From an uncultured Lachnospiraceae bacterium (GTDB lineage Bacteria > Bacillota > Clostridia > Lachnospirales > Lachnospiraceae): 22,221 nucleotides of DNA. Below are positions 14,127 through 20,627 of this stretch, one piece after another. Under the pieces are notes generated by a model. That model was not told the DNA's origin. It did not search any database and was given only the letters and a program-made list of their open reading frames with translations. The position numbers were made by a program, and so were the translations under genes. Numbering within the stretch: position 1 is the stretch's first letter; every line of letters begins with the position of its first letter. The stretch spans positions 1 through 22,221 of the forward strand of contig CADBRG010000047.1 in assembly GCA_902797015.1 (NCBI GenBank). The letters run 5' to 3'.

Positions 14127-14822
14127 ATGATCAAAGGATTAAATGAATATGAAAAATACAAAGTTGTGCGTCCTATCTTTGGGGATTGCGAGTATGATTC
14201 ATTTGATATGCCAGTTATAAAGAAAACCTCTATAGAGTGTCTTGATTGGAACAATCTCAAAGCAATTGGCTTACAAAACGCATCTACAAAAACATCGAGC
14301 AAAGATACTCTTGTCCTAATGTTTAATTACGACAAGCGCCTATTATCTCTTTGGAATGATCCCCTGAAGAAGATTGCATTATTTCAGGGGTTTGCCGCTA
14401 TAGCCACTCCTGATTTCAGTATCTATCCAACGATGAACACTAACGAAATTCGGCATAACATCTTTATGTCGAGATGGCTTGGTGTTACATGGCAATCATA
14501 TAACTGTTTAACAATCCCAACTATTGGATGGGCGTTGCCTGATACATATGATCTTTGTTTTAGTGGCGTGGAAAAAGAATCCATCGTTATTATATCCACG
14601 CTAGGTTGTCAAAATCGAGTCTCGGATTTCCTAAATGGATTTAATGAAATGAAATCCCGAATTAATCCTCCTCTTATAATTGTCTTTGGGGATATGATAC
14701 CTGGAATGAAAGGAACCTTTATCAATTTCAGATATACAGACTGCTTTTATCAGAAAAACAAACACGAGCAAATGCGTCTCGATGGAGTTTCAAAAATCTT
14801 TACAATTAAGGAGGTTGTATAA
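14127..14822 (+). CDS. DUF4417 domain protein, first gene of a three-gene cassette
   Basis: This 231-residue protein matches the DUF4417 pattern of phages and mobile elements. The landmarks are FAAIATPDFSIYPTMNTNE, RHNIFMSRWLGVTWQ, TIPTIGWALPDTYDLCFSGV, VIISTLGCQNR and a C-terminal FGDMIPGMKGTFINF. The biochemical role of the family is not known to me. The frame is open upstream to 14073, but ATG 14127 follows AGAAAGG (14113-14119) at good spacing and starts the conserved part. Its TAA (14820-14822) is directly followed by the ATG of the next gene, with the ribosome binding site AAGGAGG inside its last codons, so the two are coupled. The cassette is AT-rich relative to the mobility genes, suggesting separate origin. 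Confidence 0.8.
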   Translation: MIKGLNEYEKYKVVRPIFGDCEYDSFDMPVIKKTSIECLDWNNLKAIGLQNASTKTSSKDTLVLMFNYDKRLLSLWNDPLKKIALFQGFAAIATPDFSIYPTMNTNEIRHNIFMSRWLGVTWQSYNCLTIPTIGWALPDTYDLCFSGVEKESIVIISTLGCQNRVSDFLNGFNEMKSRINPPLIIVFGDMIPGMKGTFINFRYTDCFYQKNKHEQMRLDGVSKIFTIKEVV

Positions 14823-15212
14823 ATGGGTTCTAGAGGTGCATTTGTAGACGTAAACAGCGGTAACTTCTCTTTTATAGCTGGCGGGCAACATTACAAATCA
14901 ATTGGAGTTCTAAGCAACAATCCTAATGTAAAGATTATCGTTCAGGACTCATCAAATGTTAAGGCTCCGGAATACTCTCACACTCCCGAAAGAATCTATG
15001 CAGTTGTCAAGTATGGAGCACTTAAACATGTTGCTTACTATGACGAAAATCATAAGCAAGCAATAAGTATAGATTTTGCACATGCTCACAAAGGAGTTAA
15101 ACCGCATCGACATATTTACATGAGTCATAACAAAAACGATCCAGGAATTCCGCCAACTGCAGAAGAAAAAAGATTAATAAAACAAATAAAGAAGGAGTTT
15201 CACTTAAAATGA
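14823..15212 (+). CDS. Small basic protein with toxin-nuclease-like His-rich C-terminus
   Basis: This 129-residue protein has no firm family assignment. The N-terminus GSRGAFVDVNSGNF and the segment HVAYYDENHKQAISIDFAHA, followed by HKGVKPHRHIYMSH, resemble the C-terminal module of some phage MuF-type and polymorphic toxin proteins. In those, a Tyr-Asp turn, a short strand with Asp, and a P-H-x-H signature are conserved in a nuclease-like fold. The resemblance is by eye only. It is translationally coupled to both neighbours: the start directly follows the DUF4417 stop codon, and its TGA overlaps the next ATG. A toxin or RNA-processing role is a hypothesis; a structural phage-like protein is an alternative. 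Confidence 0.7.
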   Translation: MGSRGAFVDVNSGNFSFIAGGQHYKSIGVLSNNPNVKIIVQDSSNVKAPEYSHTPERIYAVVKYGALKHVAYYDENHKQAISIDFAHAHKGVKPHRHIYMSHNKNDPGIPPTAEEKRLIKQIKKEFHLK

Positions 15213-15553
15213 GAAAAAATGAATATTCATCCCTAGAAGAATTCCTTTCACAGTACATAGGTGTATGGGCGCCATCAGATGATCACTGGTTAGGTCTTGA
15301 TTTTTCATACAATCGAGTTGAATATCGGTTCCAAACCGGATCCATGTATGAAACAAAAGACACTGTGTTACCAGATGGACGGATTGCCACTTATGGGCTA
15401 TATCGCAAAAATGATGAGTCAGGAGCTCGAGATTATATCTTATTAGGTGAATTTGCCACAATGGATGATGTCTTGGATAGCACCTGCATTGAAGGAAAAC
15501 CGTTTGCTGAAATAATAATAGATGCTGATACCGAATTGCTAGGACAAGACTGA
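15209..15553 (+). CDS. Small acidic partner protein, possible immunity or antitoxin
   Basis: This 114-residue protein is acidic, with aromatic-rich beta-like segments (WAPSDDHWLGLDFSYN, VEYRFQTGSMYE) and an acidic C-terminus ending IIIDADTELLGQD. It starts with ATG 15209, overlapping the previous stop codon by 4 bases, with GAAGGAG at 15191-15197. Its size, charge and position directly after a basic, toxin-like protein fit an immunity or antitoxin partner. No family name is recognised, and the function is inferred from context. It closes the cassette; transcription direction is convergent with the VapE gene. Confidence 0.7.
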   Translation: MRKNEYSSLEEFLSQYIGVWAPSDDHWLGLDFSYNRVEYRFQTGSMYETKDTVLPDGRIATYGLYRKNDESGARDYILLGEFATMDDVLDSTCIEGKPFAEIIIDADTELLGQD

Positions 15554-15916
15554 TTTGTTGCAATATCAATTGTCCATGAGAAAATATCTCTATTAACCCT
15601 ATGGCAAAAAATAGTCTTTTATAATGTAGATGATATTATCAAATTAAAAGGCAATCCGCTTAATATTTGGTATCACAACTGCACCAACAAACTGTAAACA
15701 AGGATGTTCAAACTCTTTTCAAAACAGCTTCGCCAGCCAGTCCTGGTTGGCTCCTTTGAAAATGAAAATTGTTTAGACACCCTTGTTTACAGTATAGATA
15801 CATCGGTAGAATCCCCAATTTTAGCGGTTTTTGCCGTATACGAAAGTGTAAACAAACGTAAACCAGACGGCAAAATTTTATGGTTTATCTGGTTAAAACA
15901 GTCTTCTCTCTGTTGG
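15554..15916. other. Convergent intergenic region with a large nested inverted repeat
   Basis: No gene is supported here. A 13-bp inverted repeat (ACTGTAAACAAGG 15691-15703, CCTTGTTTACAGT 15781-15793) encloses TTTTCAAA/TTTGAAAA (15716-15723, 15755-15762), and at the centre GCCAGCCA/TGGTTGGC (15732-15739, 15744-15751) with a GTCC tetraloop and one G-U pair. Further on, the GTAAAC motif recurs at about 15847-15861, and AACCAGA/TCTGGTT (15861-15867, 15888-15894) forms another stem. The position next to the replication genes suggests an origin or a bidirectional terminator. Confidence 0.6.
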
Positions 15917-17332
15917 TCATTTAAATGGAACAGCCCGTTCTTCCTCTTCTGTGAGGGTTTTAAAACCGTCTGTTCCAACTTCGTTTACACCATCTGCAGC
16001 CTTGCTGACTCCTATCCGGATCCAGCTTCTCTGCGTTCCATATCCTTCCTTTGTGAAACGATGCATACCGTGCCGCTTCCACCCGACAATGCCCGTCTCC
16101 ATGATCGAACAGATCTCATTGGTCTCATACTTCTTTGGTGTATCATCATATGCATTGGCAAAAACTTCCTTCCAGATCTGGATGGAACAAACATAATCTC
16201 CCTCATAATCATCCAGCCATGCCTGAACCTGTCCTGCCCGGGTGTCCTCCTGCATGAAGGTCCGCCGGTTCGCTTCGATTTCTTTTGCGGTCTCCTTTGG
16301 GATCTTCAAAATCTGTGACCGGCTCTCGCTCTCTTTAAACATCTGAAATGCCTCGGCCCACATCTGATCAAAATATTCTCTGGCTTCTTTTTCATCATCC
16401 AGGATGTGCTTCTTAGGCTGATGCAGACCGACTTCGATCGGAAGGAAGCGTCTTGCCCCGGTCCGGTCAAATGGCAGGAACTGTACCGTGTTGGTCGTCC
16501 CGGCAAATACACACTGCCTCGGCCGGTCCTCATCATATCTGGCATATGGTGTCCGGTATACATCTTTCTGTCTTGAGAGAAATGACTTGATCTCTTCAAG
16601 GCTTTTGGCGTTTAGGGTTGCGACCATCTCAGACATCTCGATGATCCAGTGCCCGCGCAGCTTGCCGTAAACATCTTTGTCATTCAGCTTCCGGATATCA
16701 TCTGAGAACCACTCATCCTTTAATGACAGGAATCGGAAGAAAGTCGATTTTCCTGCCCCCTGCGCCCCAACCAGACAGAGCATCTCATCAAACTTGATCC
16801 CGGGATCATATATGCGAAAGATCGCTCCCATCATGAAGTACTTCAAACTCTCATAGACCAGATCCGAGTCATCCGCCCCGAGATATTTCTTTAGCGCAAA
16901 GCGGATCCGCGGGATCCCGTCCCAGGTAAGTCCCTCCAGGTATTCTATGATCGGATGATATTTCTTATCATGTGCTTCCACATCAAGTGCCTTTCGCATG
17001 TTGCGATCATTTCCCATCTCATAAAACTGTTCAAAGTACAAAAACAAGAAGTTCTCTGCCGCGTCTGTCATCGGCTCCGGCCCTGCATTCCACCAGCGCG
17101 GTCTGCTGATCTCTGCTCTCTGCAGCAAGATGTTAAACCGGATGCTGTCTTTTAACAGCGGGTCTTCCCGCAGCACTGTCAGATAATTATTCATCGTCGC
17201 TTTGACCGTTCCGTTCTGCGACCTGGTCAGATGTTCTGTGATTCCTGTGATGACTGCCGGGTCTGCCATCTCGTTCATCTTATCGACCGCCTGTTTCCGT
17301 TCCTGTTCTGATCTATCCTTATCGGTATTCAA
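15917..17332 (-). CDS. VapE-family ATPase (virulence-associated E), replication protein of element A
   Basis: This 471-residue protein of the VapE family is found in phages, satellites and integrative elements and is related to SF3 replicative helicases. Walker A GAQGAGKS lies at residues 189-196 and a Walker B-like WIIEMSE at 229-235. The arginine finger region FAGTTNTVQFLPFDRTGARRF is also typical. It probably unwinds the element origin together with the CHC2 protein. The best start is TTG 17332, which overlaps the CHC2 stop codon as TTGA and has GGATGGAG before it. The nested inverted repeat after its 3' end may be the origin. Element C uses a P4/D5-type helicase at the same place. Confidence 0.9.
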   Translation of the reverse strand: MNTDKDRSEQERKQAVDKMNEMADPAVITGITEHLTRSQNGTVKATMNNYLTVLREDPLLKDSIRFNILLQRAEISRPRWWNAGPEPMTDAAENFLFLYFEQFYEMGNDRNMRKALDVEAHDKKYHPIIEYLEGLTWDGIPRIRFALKKYLGADDSDLVYESLKYFMMGAIFRIYDPGIKFDEMLCLVGAQGAGKSTFFRFLSLKDEWFSDDIRKLNDKDVYGKLRGHWIIEMSEMVATLNAKSLEEIKSFLSRQKDVYRTPYARYDEDRPRQCVFAGTTNTVQFLPFDRTGARRFLPIEVGLHQPKKHILDDEKEAREYFDQMWAEAFQMFKESESRSQILKIPKETAKEIEANRRTFMQEDTRAGQVQAWLDDYEGDYVCSIQIWKEVFANAYDDTPKKYETNEICSIMETGIVGWKRHGMHRFTKEGYGTQRSWIRIGVSKAADGVNEVGTDGFKTLTEEEERAVPFK

Positions 17333-17898
17333 TCTCCATCCCTTCTTTCCATTTCCTGTATCAATCCCTTCTGCTCTTTTTCTGTTCCAAAGAAAAGGAT
17401 ATCGAGCCGGTATTCAACAACCGGCATCTTATCTAATGCCAGTGAAAACCGGTCATCCCATTTCTCATCTATTGTTTTGGGCGCATAATACTCTTTAAAA
17501 TGGCACAGCAATCTCCGCTGGAGCAACAGGATATCTTTGTAAAATTCCAGTTTCCTGTTCCAGATCTCATCCTGTGATGCTATTTTCTCCGAATCCGCTT
17601 TTTGTTCGGATTTCTTTCTTTTATCCGGCACGTACTCCAAACCTGTCAGCCCAAAATCCTCTGCCAGTTTCTCTGCCGCTTCTCTTAGATCTGATCCAAA
17701 TAACTGAGCGGTAAGATCGATCGCATCACCGGTACGGCCGCAGCCAAAGCAGTAGAATCTTTCATCCACCTTCATGCTCGGCTCTTTGTCCAGATGAAAG
17801 ATACATCGCACCATTCCACGTCTGTCCGGTTTTAACCCATACGCTTCTGCCGCCTGTCTGGCAGTGACATGCATCGTTAGTTCTTCAAACGATCTCAT
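17329..17898 (-). CDS. CHC2 zinc-finger protein of element A
   Basis: This 189-residue homologue of the protein at 206-895 has zinc ligands Cys32-x2-His35 and Cys50-x2-Cys53 (RFYCFGCGRTGDAIDL). It lacks a visible TOPRIM domain, so like its homologue it is probably an accessory primase-type DNA-binding subunit. ATG 17898 has GGAGG 8 bases upstream; earlier in-frame TTG 17913 and ATG 17904 overlap or abut the ribosome binding site. It lies 23 bp after the relaxase and overlaps the VapE start by 4 bases, so relaxase, CHC2 and VapE form one operon. Confidence 0.82.
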   Translation of the reverse strand: MRSFEELTMHVTARQAAEAYGLKPDRRGMVRCIFHLDKEPSMKVDERFYCFGCGRTGDAIDLTAQLFGSDLREAAEKLAEDFGLTGLEYVPDKRKKSEQKADSEKIASQDEIWNRKLEFYKDILLLQRRLLCHFKEYYAPKTIDEKWDDRFSLALDKMPVVEYRLDILFFGTEKEQKGLIQEMERRDGD

Positions 17899-17921
17899 AT
17901 ACATCCCCTCCAAACAAACGC

Positions 17922-19169
17922 TCAGCGTTCCATATCCTTATTTCTGTTCTTTGTTTTTGAAATATCTTTGACCGGCTCAGACTCCTGGCTGTCGATCAAT
18001 GCGCGGTTTTGCCGCAATGCTTTTAAGACAGACTCCCTGACCGGCACGGTGACCTCTTCCTTCACCTTTGGATTTCGAAAAGTCTTTACAAGGATTTCTG
18101 ATATCTGCTTTGTCAGGCCATTAAACTTATGCATCAGATCTCCCAGCAGCTTTCCTGCAAATCTCCTTGCGCCGTCTCCAAACTTTGGATCTTTTATGAC
18201 CGACTCCCGGAAGCCGGCGATCAGTTTGAAATCTTCATTCCTGGTCTCATCCCGCACGATCTTTGATACCGCATTCACCGCATTTTCATATGCGATATCC
18301 GCCACCTCATCCGCAAACGCTTCTGCGTTTTCGATCCTGACCGTAATATCATTCAGCCTGATCTCTTTTTCTTCGATCATATCCTCCTGGAGCTTCAGTT
18401 TTTCTTTCTGCTTCATCAGGATATAATCCTGCTTTTCCAGATAAGCCCGGCCGCCATACTCCGGTTCCTTATCAAGATGCAGACCATGCTCTAATGCGAT
18501 ATCAAAAAGTATCTCCCTGCATGCCGCATCAAATGTTATCTTCCTGTTGTTGGTCTTTCCCGGTCTTTTATCCGGGTAAGGCAGTTCAAATCCCAGAACC
18601 TCTAATGCTTTTTCCTGCTGAGGTGCAGTCTCCCCGTATCGGTTTTTGCAGTCGAAGACATGTCGTTCCTGAATGTGCGGCGTCGATTCATCCATGTGAA
18701 GTGCCCAGTTTAAGATGTGCACATGCTCCCCAAACCGCCTGTTGAATTCTTCAAAGAACTCCGTGGCGATCTGAAGCAACACTCCCGGATCAACCGACTT
18801 CTCCATCGTCCCGATCTGGATCACTGTCTCTTCCGGACAGGTCTTTTTATGAAGACGCAGATCATCCGGAGACCGGTCACGTTCAGAATGACCGTTCTTC
18901 CTGTTCCGTTCATGCTGCGCATCACAGTAATCCCCGTATTGGTTTTCATAAAAGATCTGTTCCACCCGTTCAAAAGAAAGTGTTACTTCATCCTCCTGTT
19001 CGCGGTCTTTTGGAAAATGATATCCCTGGTAACAGTCCCAGTAGATATTTTGTTTTGCCCGTTCCTCATCGATGTGCTCACTGTTTCTCACATCGAAGCT
19101 GCGGTCATTGTGTTTCGGATTATAAGTTCCGTCTTTGCCTGACCTGCCATTGTGCCTTGTCAGTCTCAT
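17922..19169 (-). CDS. MobV-type relaxase (Pre/Mob plasmid recombination family)
   Basis: This 415-residue conjugative relaxase nicks the origin of transfer and carries the strand to the recipient. The MobV signs are the N-terminal RHNGRSGKDG with NDRSFDV, and the metal-binding motif HMDESTPHIQ at residues 158-167 (family form H-x-D-E-x-T-P-H). The C-terminal half is a long charged, coiled-coil-like helix (EKLKLQEDMIEEKEIRLND). ATG 19169 follows AAAGGGGG at good spacing; the frame is open to 19232 without a better start. No coupling protein or secretion genes are present, so transfer must use a helper. The candidate oriT lies just upstream at 19253-19289. Confidence 0.9.
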   Translation of the reverse strand: MRLTRHNGRSGKDGTYNPKHNDRSFDVRNSEHIDEERAKQNIYWDCYQGYHFPKDREQEDEVTLSFERVEQIFYENQYGDYCDAQHERNRKNGHSERDRSPDDLRLHKKTCPEETVIQIGTMEKSVDPGVLLQIATEFFEEFNRRFGEHVHILNWALHMDESTPHIQERHVFDCKNRYGETAPQQEKALEVLGFELPYPDKRPGKTNNRKITFDAACREILFDIALEHGLHLDKEPEYGGRAYLEKQDYILMKQKEKLKLQEDMIEEKEIRLNDITVRIENAEAFADEVADIAYENAVNAVSKIVRDETRNEDFKLIAGFRESVIKDPKFGDGARRFAGKLLGDLMHKFNGLTKQISEILVKTFRNPKVKEEVTVPVRESVLKALRQNRALIDSQESEPVKDISKTKNRNKDMER

Positions 19170-19404
19170 CCGCGTTTCCCCCTTTCGGTTCTTAACAACC
19201 TGATTCCTTGCCTGAAAAACTTCTGAAAGCAAGCATCTGACGGCAAGTAATACCCAGTACTAAGTGACGATTCTCATCACTTAACTGGGCGGGGCCTTGC
19301 CCTCGACCCGCGCCGGCAGTTTCACTCCGGCACCCGGACAAAGGGAATGCTTCCCTTTGAACCTGCCATCCTCTGCTAGGCATCCGCAAAAACATCCTTT
19401 GGGG
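19170..19404. other. Candidate oriT region upstream of the relaxase
   Basis: This 235-bp non-coding stretch is rich in hairpins. The main one pairs CCCAGT-(AC)-TAAGTGA (19253-19267) with TCACTTA-ACTGGG (19277-19289) around the loop CGATTCTCA (19268-19276). A GC-rich run follows (GGGCGGGGCCTTGCCC from 19287), then a perfect 8-bp hairpin AAAGGGAA-TGC-TTCCCTTT (19340-19358). A large hairpin directly upstream of a MobV gene is the usual place and form of oriT. The nick site is not identified. Confidence 0.6.
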
Positions 19405-19896
19405 TCACGCGTAAACTTTTTTGATGTTTTTGTAAATAACGTTGATCCTGTCTGCCACAGACCAGACAGAGATCCCGTATGCCTCGCCGATCTCCTTCAT
19501 CGTCTTCTCTTCGAAGACTCTCATCGTCAGGATGGTCTTCTGATCATCATTGAGCGCCATGACTGCCCGATACAATTTTTCGTCCTCAATGTCTTCCATC
19601 CATCCGAAGATCTCCTCGATCGTTTCCATTTCATTTGTCATCGCATCCTTGTGATGCACAAGCAGTGGATGCATGCCTTCTTCTTCAATACAGTCTCCAT
19701 CCCTTCCGCTCCCATACATGTCGTTTAGGAAGCAGTTGTGTCTGCACCAGGTACGCTCTCTTTTGAAATCTTCCCAGTCATACTCATACATTTTCTGAAT
19801 GCTTTCTTCATCCATTCCGGCTTCCCGATATTCCCTTCTTAATCTTTCCCAGTTTTCCTCAAATCGTTTTTTCTCCAACCCATAATTAAATCTCAT
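19405..19896 (-). CDS. Sigma-70 region 4-like regulatory protein
   Basis: The C-terminus (MALNDDQKTILTMRVFEEKT, then MKEIGEAYGISVWSVADRIN) is a sigma-70 region 4 helix-turn-helix as found in small sigma-factor-like proteins of integrative elements. The N-terminal part is highly charged (KKRFEENWERLRREYREAG) with no region 2 recognised. It may activate relaxase or replication genes just downstream. ATG 19896 has GGAAAGGAAG before it; the frame is open to a TTG at 19941 with no ribosome binding site. The ribosome binding site and the first bases of the start codon lie inside a 10-bp inverted repeat (19895-19931), suggesting translational or operator control. Confidence 0.75.
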   Translation of the reverse strand: MRFNYGLEKKRFEENWERLRREYREAGMDEESIQKMYEYDWEDFKRERTWCRHNCFLNDMYGSGRDGDCIEEEGMHPLLVHHKDAMTNEMETIEEIFGWMEDIEDEKLYRAVMALNDDQKTILTMRVFEEKTMKEIGEAYGISVWSVADRINVIYKNIKKVYA

Positions 19897-19931
19897 GTGC
19901 TTCCTTTCCGAGTTGGAAAACGGAAGCACAT
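19895..19931 (-). promoter_or_regulatory. Inverted repeat covering the ribosome binding site of the sigma-like gene
   Basis: ATGTGCTTCC (19895-19904) and GGAAGCACAT (19922-19931) are perfect 10-bp arms, with inner TTTCC/GGAAA pairs (19905-19909, 19915-19919). In the minus-strand RNA the stem buries the whole Shine-Dalgarno sequence and the first two bases of the ATG. It could equally be a DNA operator. Confidence 0.6.
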
Positions 19932-19969
19932 CCTTATTCAATTTTTATCCACCGAACTTACAAAACACG

Positions 19970-20034
19970 AAAAAGAGCCTGGCAAAATGAACACACTATC
20001 CCCTTGGATAATGCTTCCGTTTTGCCCGACTCTT
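19970..20034 (-). terminator. Terminator-like hairpin on the minus strand
   Basis: AAGAGCCTGGCAAAA (19973-19987) and TTTTGCCCGACTCTT (20020-20034) pair at 12 of 15 positions, with an inner TATCC-CCTT-GGATA hairpin. On the minus strand the stem is followed by five T residues. It would stop transcripts coming from the 20.0-20.5 kb region before the sigma-like gene, as a terminator or attenuator. Confidence 0.55.
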
Positions 20035-20119
20035 AATGGTTCTCTGCCAAGTCCAGTTCATCACAAACTCTTGAAAACCGGTGTCGCCCCTGAAGGTTCC
20101 CTGCAGGCCCTCGTTTCAT
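20033..20119 (-). CDS. Possible 28-residue ORF ending at a terminator (uncertain)
   Basis: ATG 20119 opens a 28-codon frame (MKRGPAGNLQGRHRFSRV at the start) that stops at TAA 20035-20033, at the edge of the hairpin 19970-20034. The ribosome binding site is weak. An ORF followed directly by a terminator is suggestive, but the stretch could instead be a structured non-coding RNA. Included as a low-confidence entry. Confidence 0.25.
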   Translation of the reverse strand: MKRGPAGNLQGRHRFSRVCDELDLAENH

Positions 20120-20485
20120 CCTGATTCGCCTAATCCGACGATTCCTCCGGTAATCTCACTATATTAAATTATATTTCCCAAAAGATCTGACTGCCTATTT
20201 GGTGCGTCTTTCTTTGATAGAACCAGTTTCGCGGCGTACTCCACCGCCTATATGTCTGGCCTAAAATGATAAGACGACTTTTACTCTCAACAAATCCTCT
20301 CAGACGGGTGGTCTTCCTTCATTCTGAAATTCTTTGCTGGTGACTTCCTGGTGAATATGTCAGATTCAGTTAGGATCCGCAACCGCCATCTCAACCATGG
20401 TCTTTGGCATCCGTTTGGCGGAAGATCACATATTCACCTGCCACTAAAGCCAGTCGTAATCTGTTGTGTTAACAATATAACACCA
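20120..20485. other. Gene-free stretch between sigma-like gene and integrase A
   Basis: No supported gene. On the minus strand a 26-codon frame (GTG 20244 to TAA 20164, beginning EYAAKLVLSKK) looks protein-like but has no proper ribosome binding site, so it may be a remnant. A short inverted repeat GTGTT/AACAC lies just before the SOS-like boxes (about 20466-20483). Confidence 0.35.
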
Positions 20486-20525
20486 GAACATATGTTCGTC
20501 AATAGTTTTCTCGAATGTTTGTTCG
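20486..20525 (+). promoter_or_regulatory. Two LexA (SOS) box-like sites upstream of integrase A
   Basis: GAACATATGTTC (20486-20497) is a perfect palindrome and, with flanking bases, agrees with 13 of 14 positions of the Gram-positive box CGAACRNRYGTTYG. A second site, CGAATGTTTGTTCG (20512-20525), agrees at 12 of 14. Both lie 100-140 bp before the integrase ATG. A possible -35 (TTGTTC, 20519-20524) overlaps the second site, but the -10 is poor. Confidence 0.6.
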
Positions 20526-20627
20526 ATTTATTAAAAATGCACAATATTTCCTCCAGGCCCCAAAATCACACTTTGCCATTGCCTAGCATTCGAATCCATC
20601 GTAAGTGTTTTCGAAAGAGGTAAAGGT

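Noticed and set aside
15704..16318. 204-codon open frame on the plus strand
   Set aside because: It overlaps the nested inverted repeat and the 3' part of the VapE gene on the opposite strand. Its composition looks like an antisense shadow and it has no ribosome binding site.
19192..19395. 67-codon open frame on the minus strand in the candidate oriT region
   Set aside because: It overlaps the hairpins, has Gly/Arg/Ser-biased shadow-like composition and no clear ribosome binding site.
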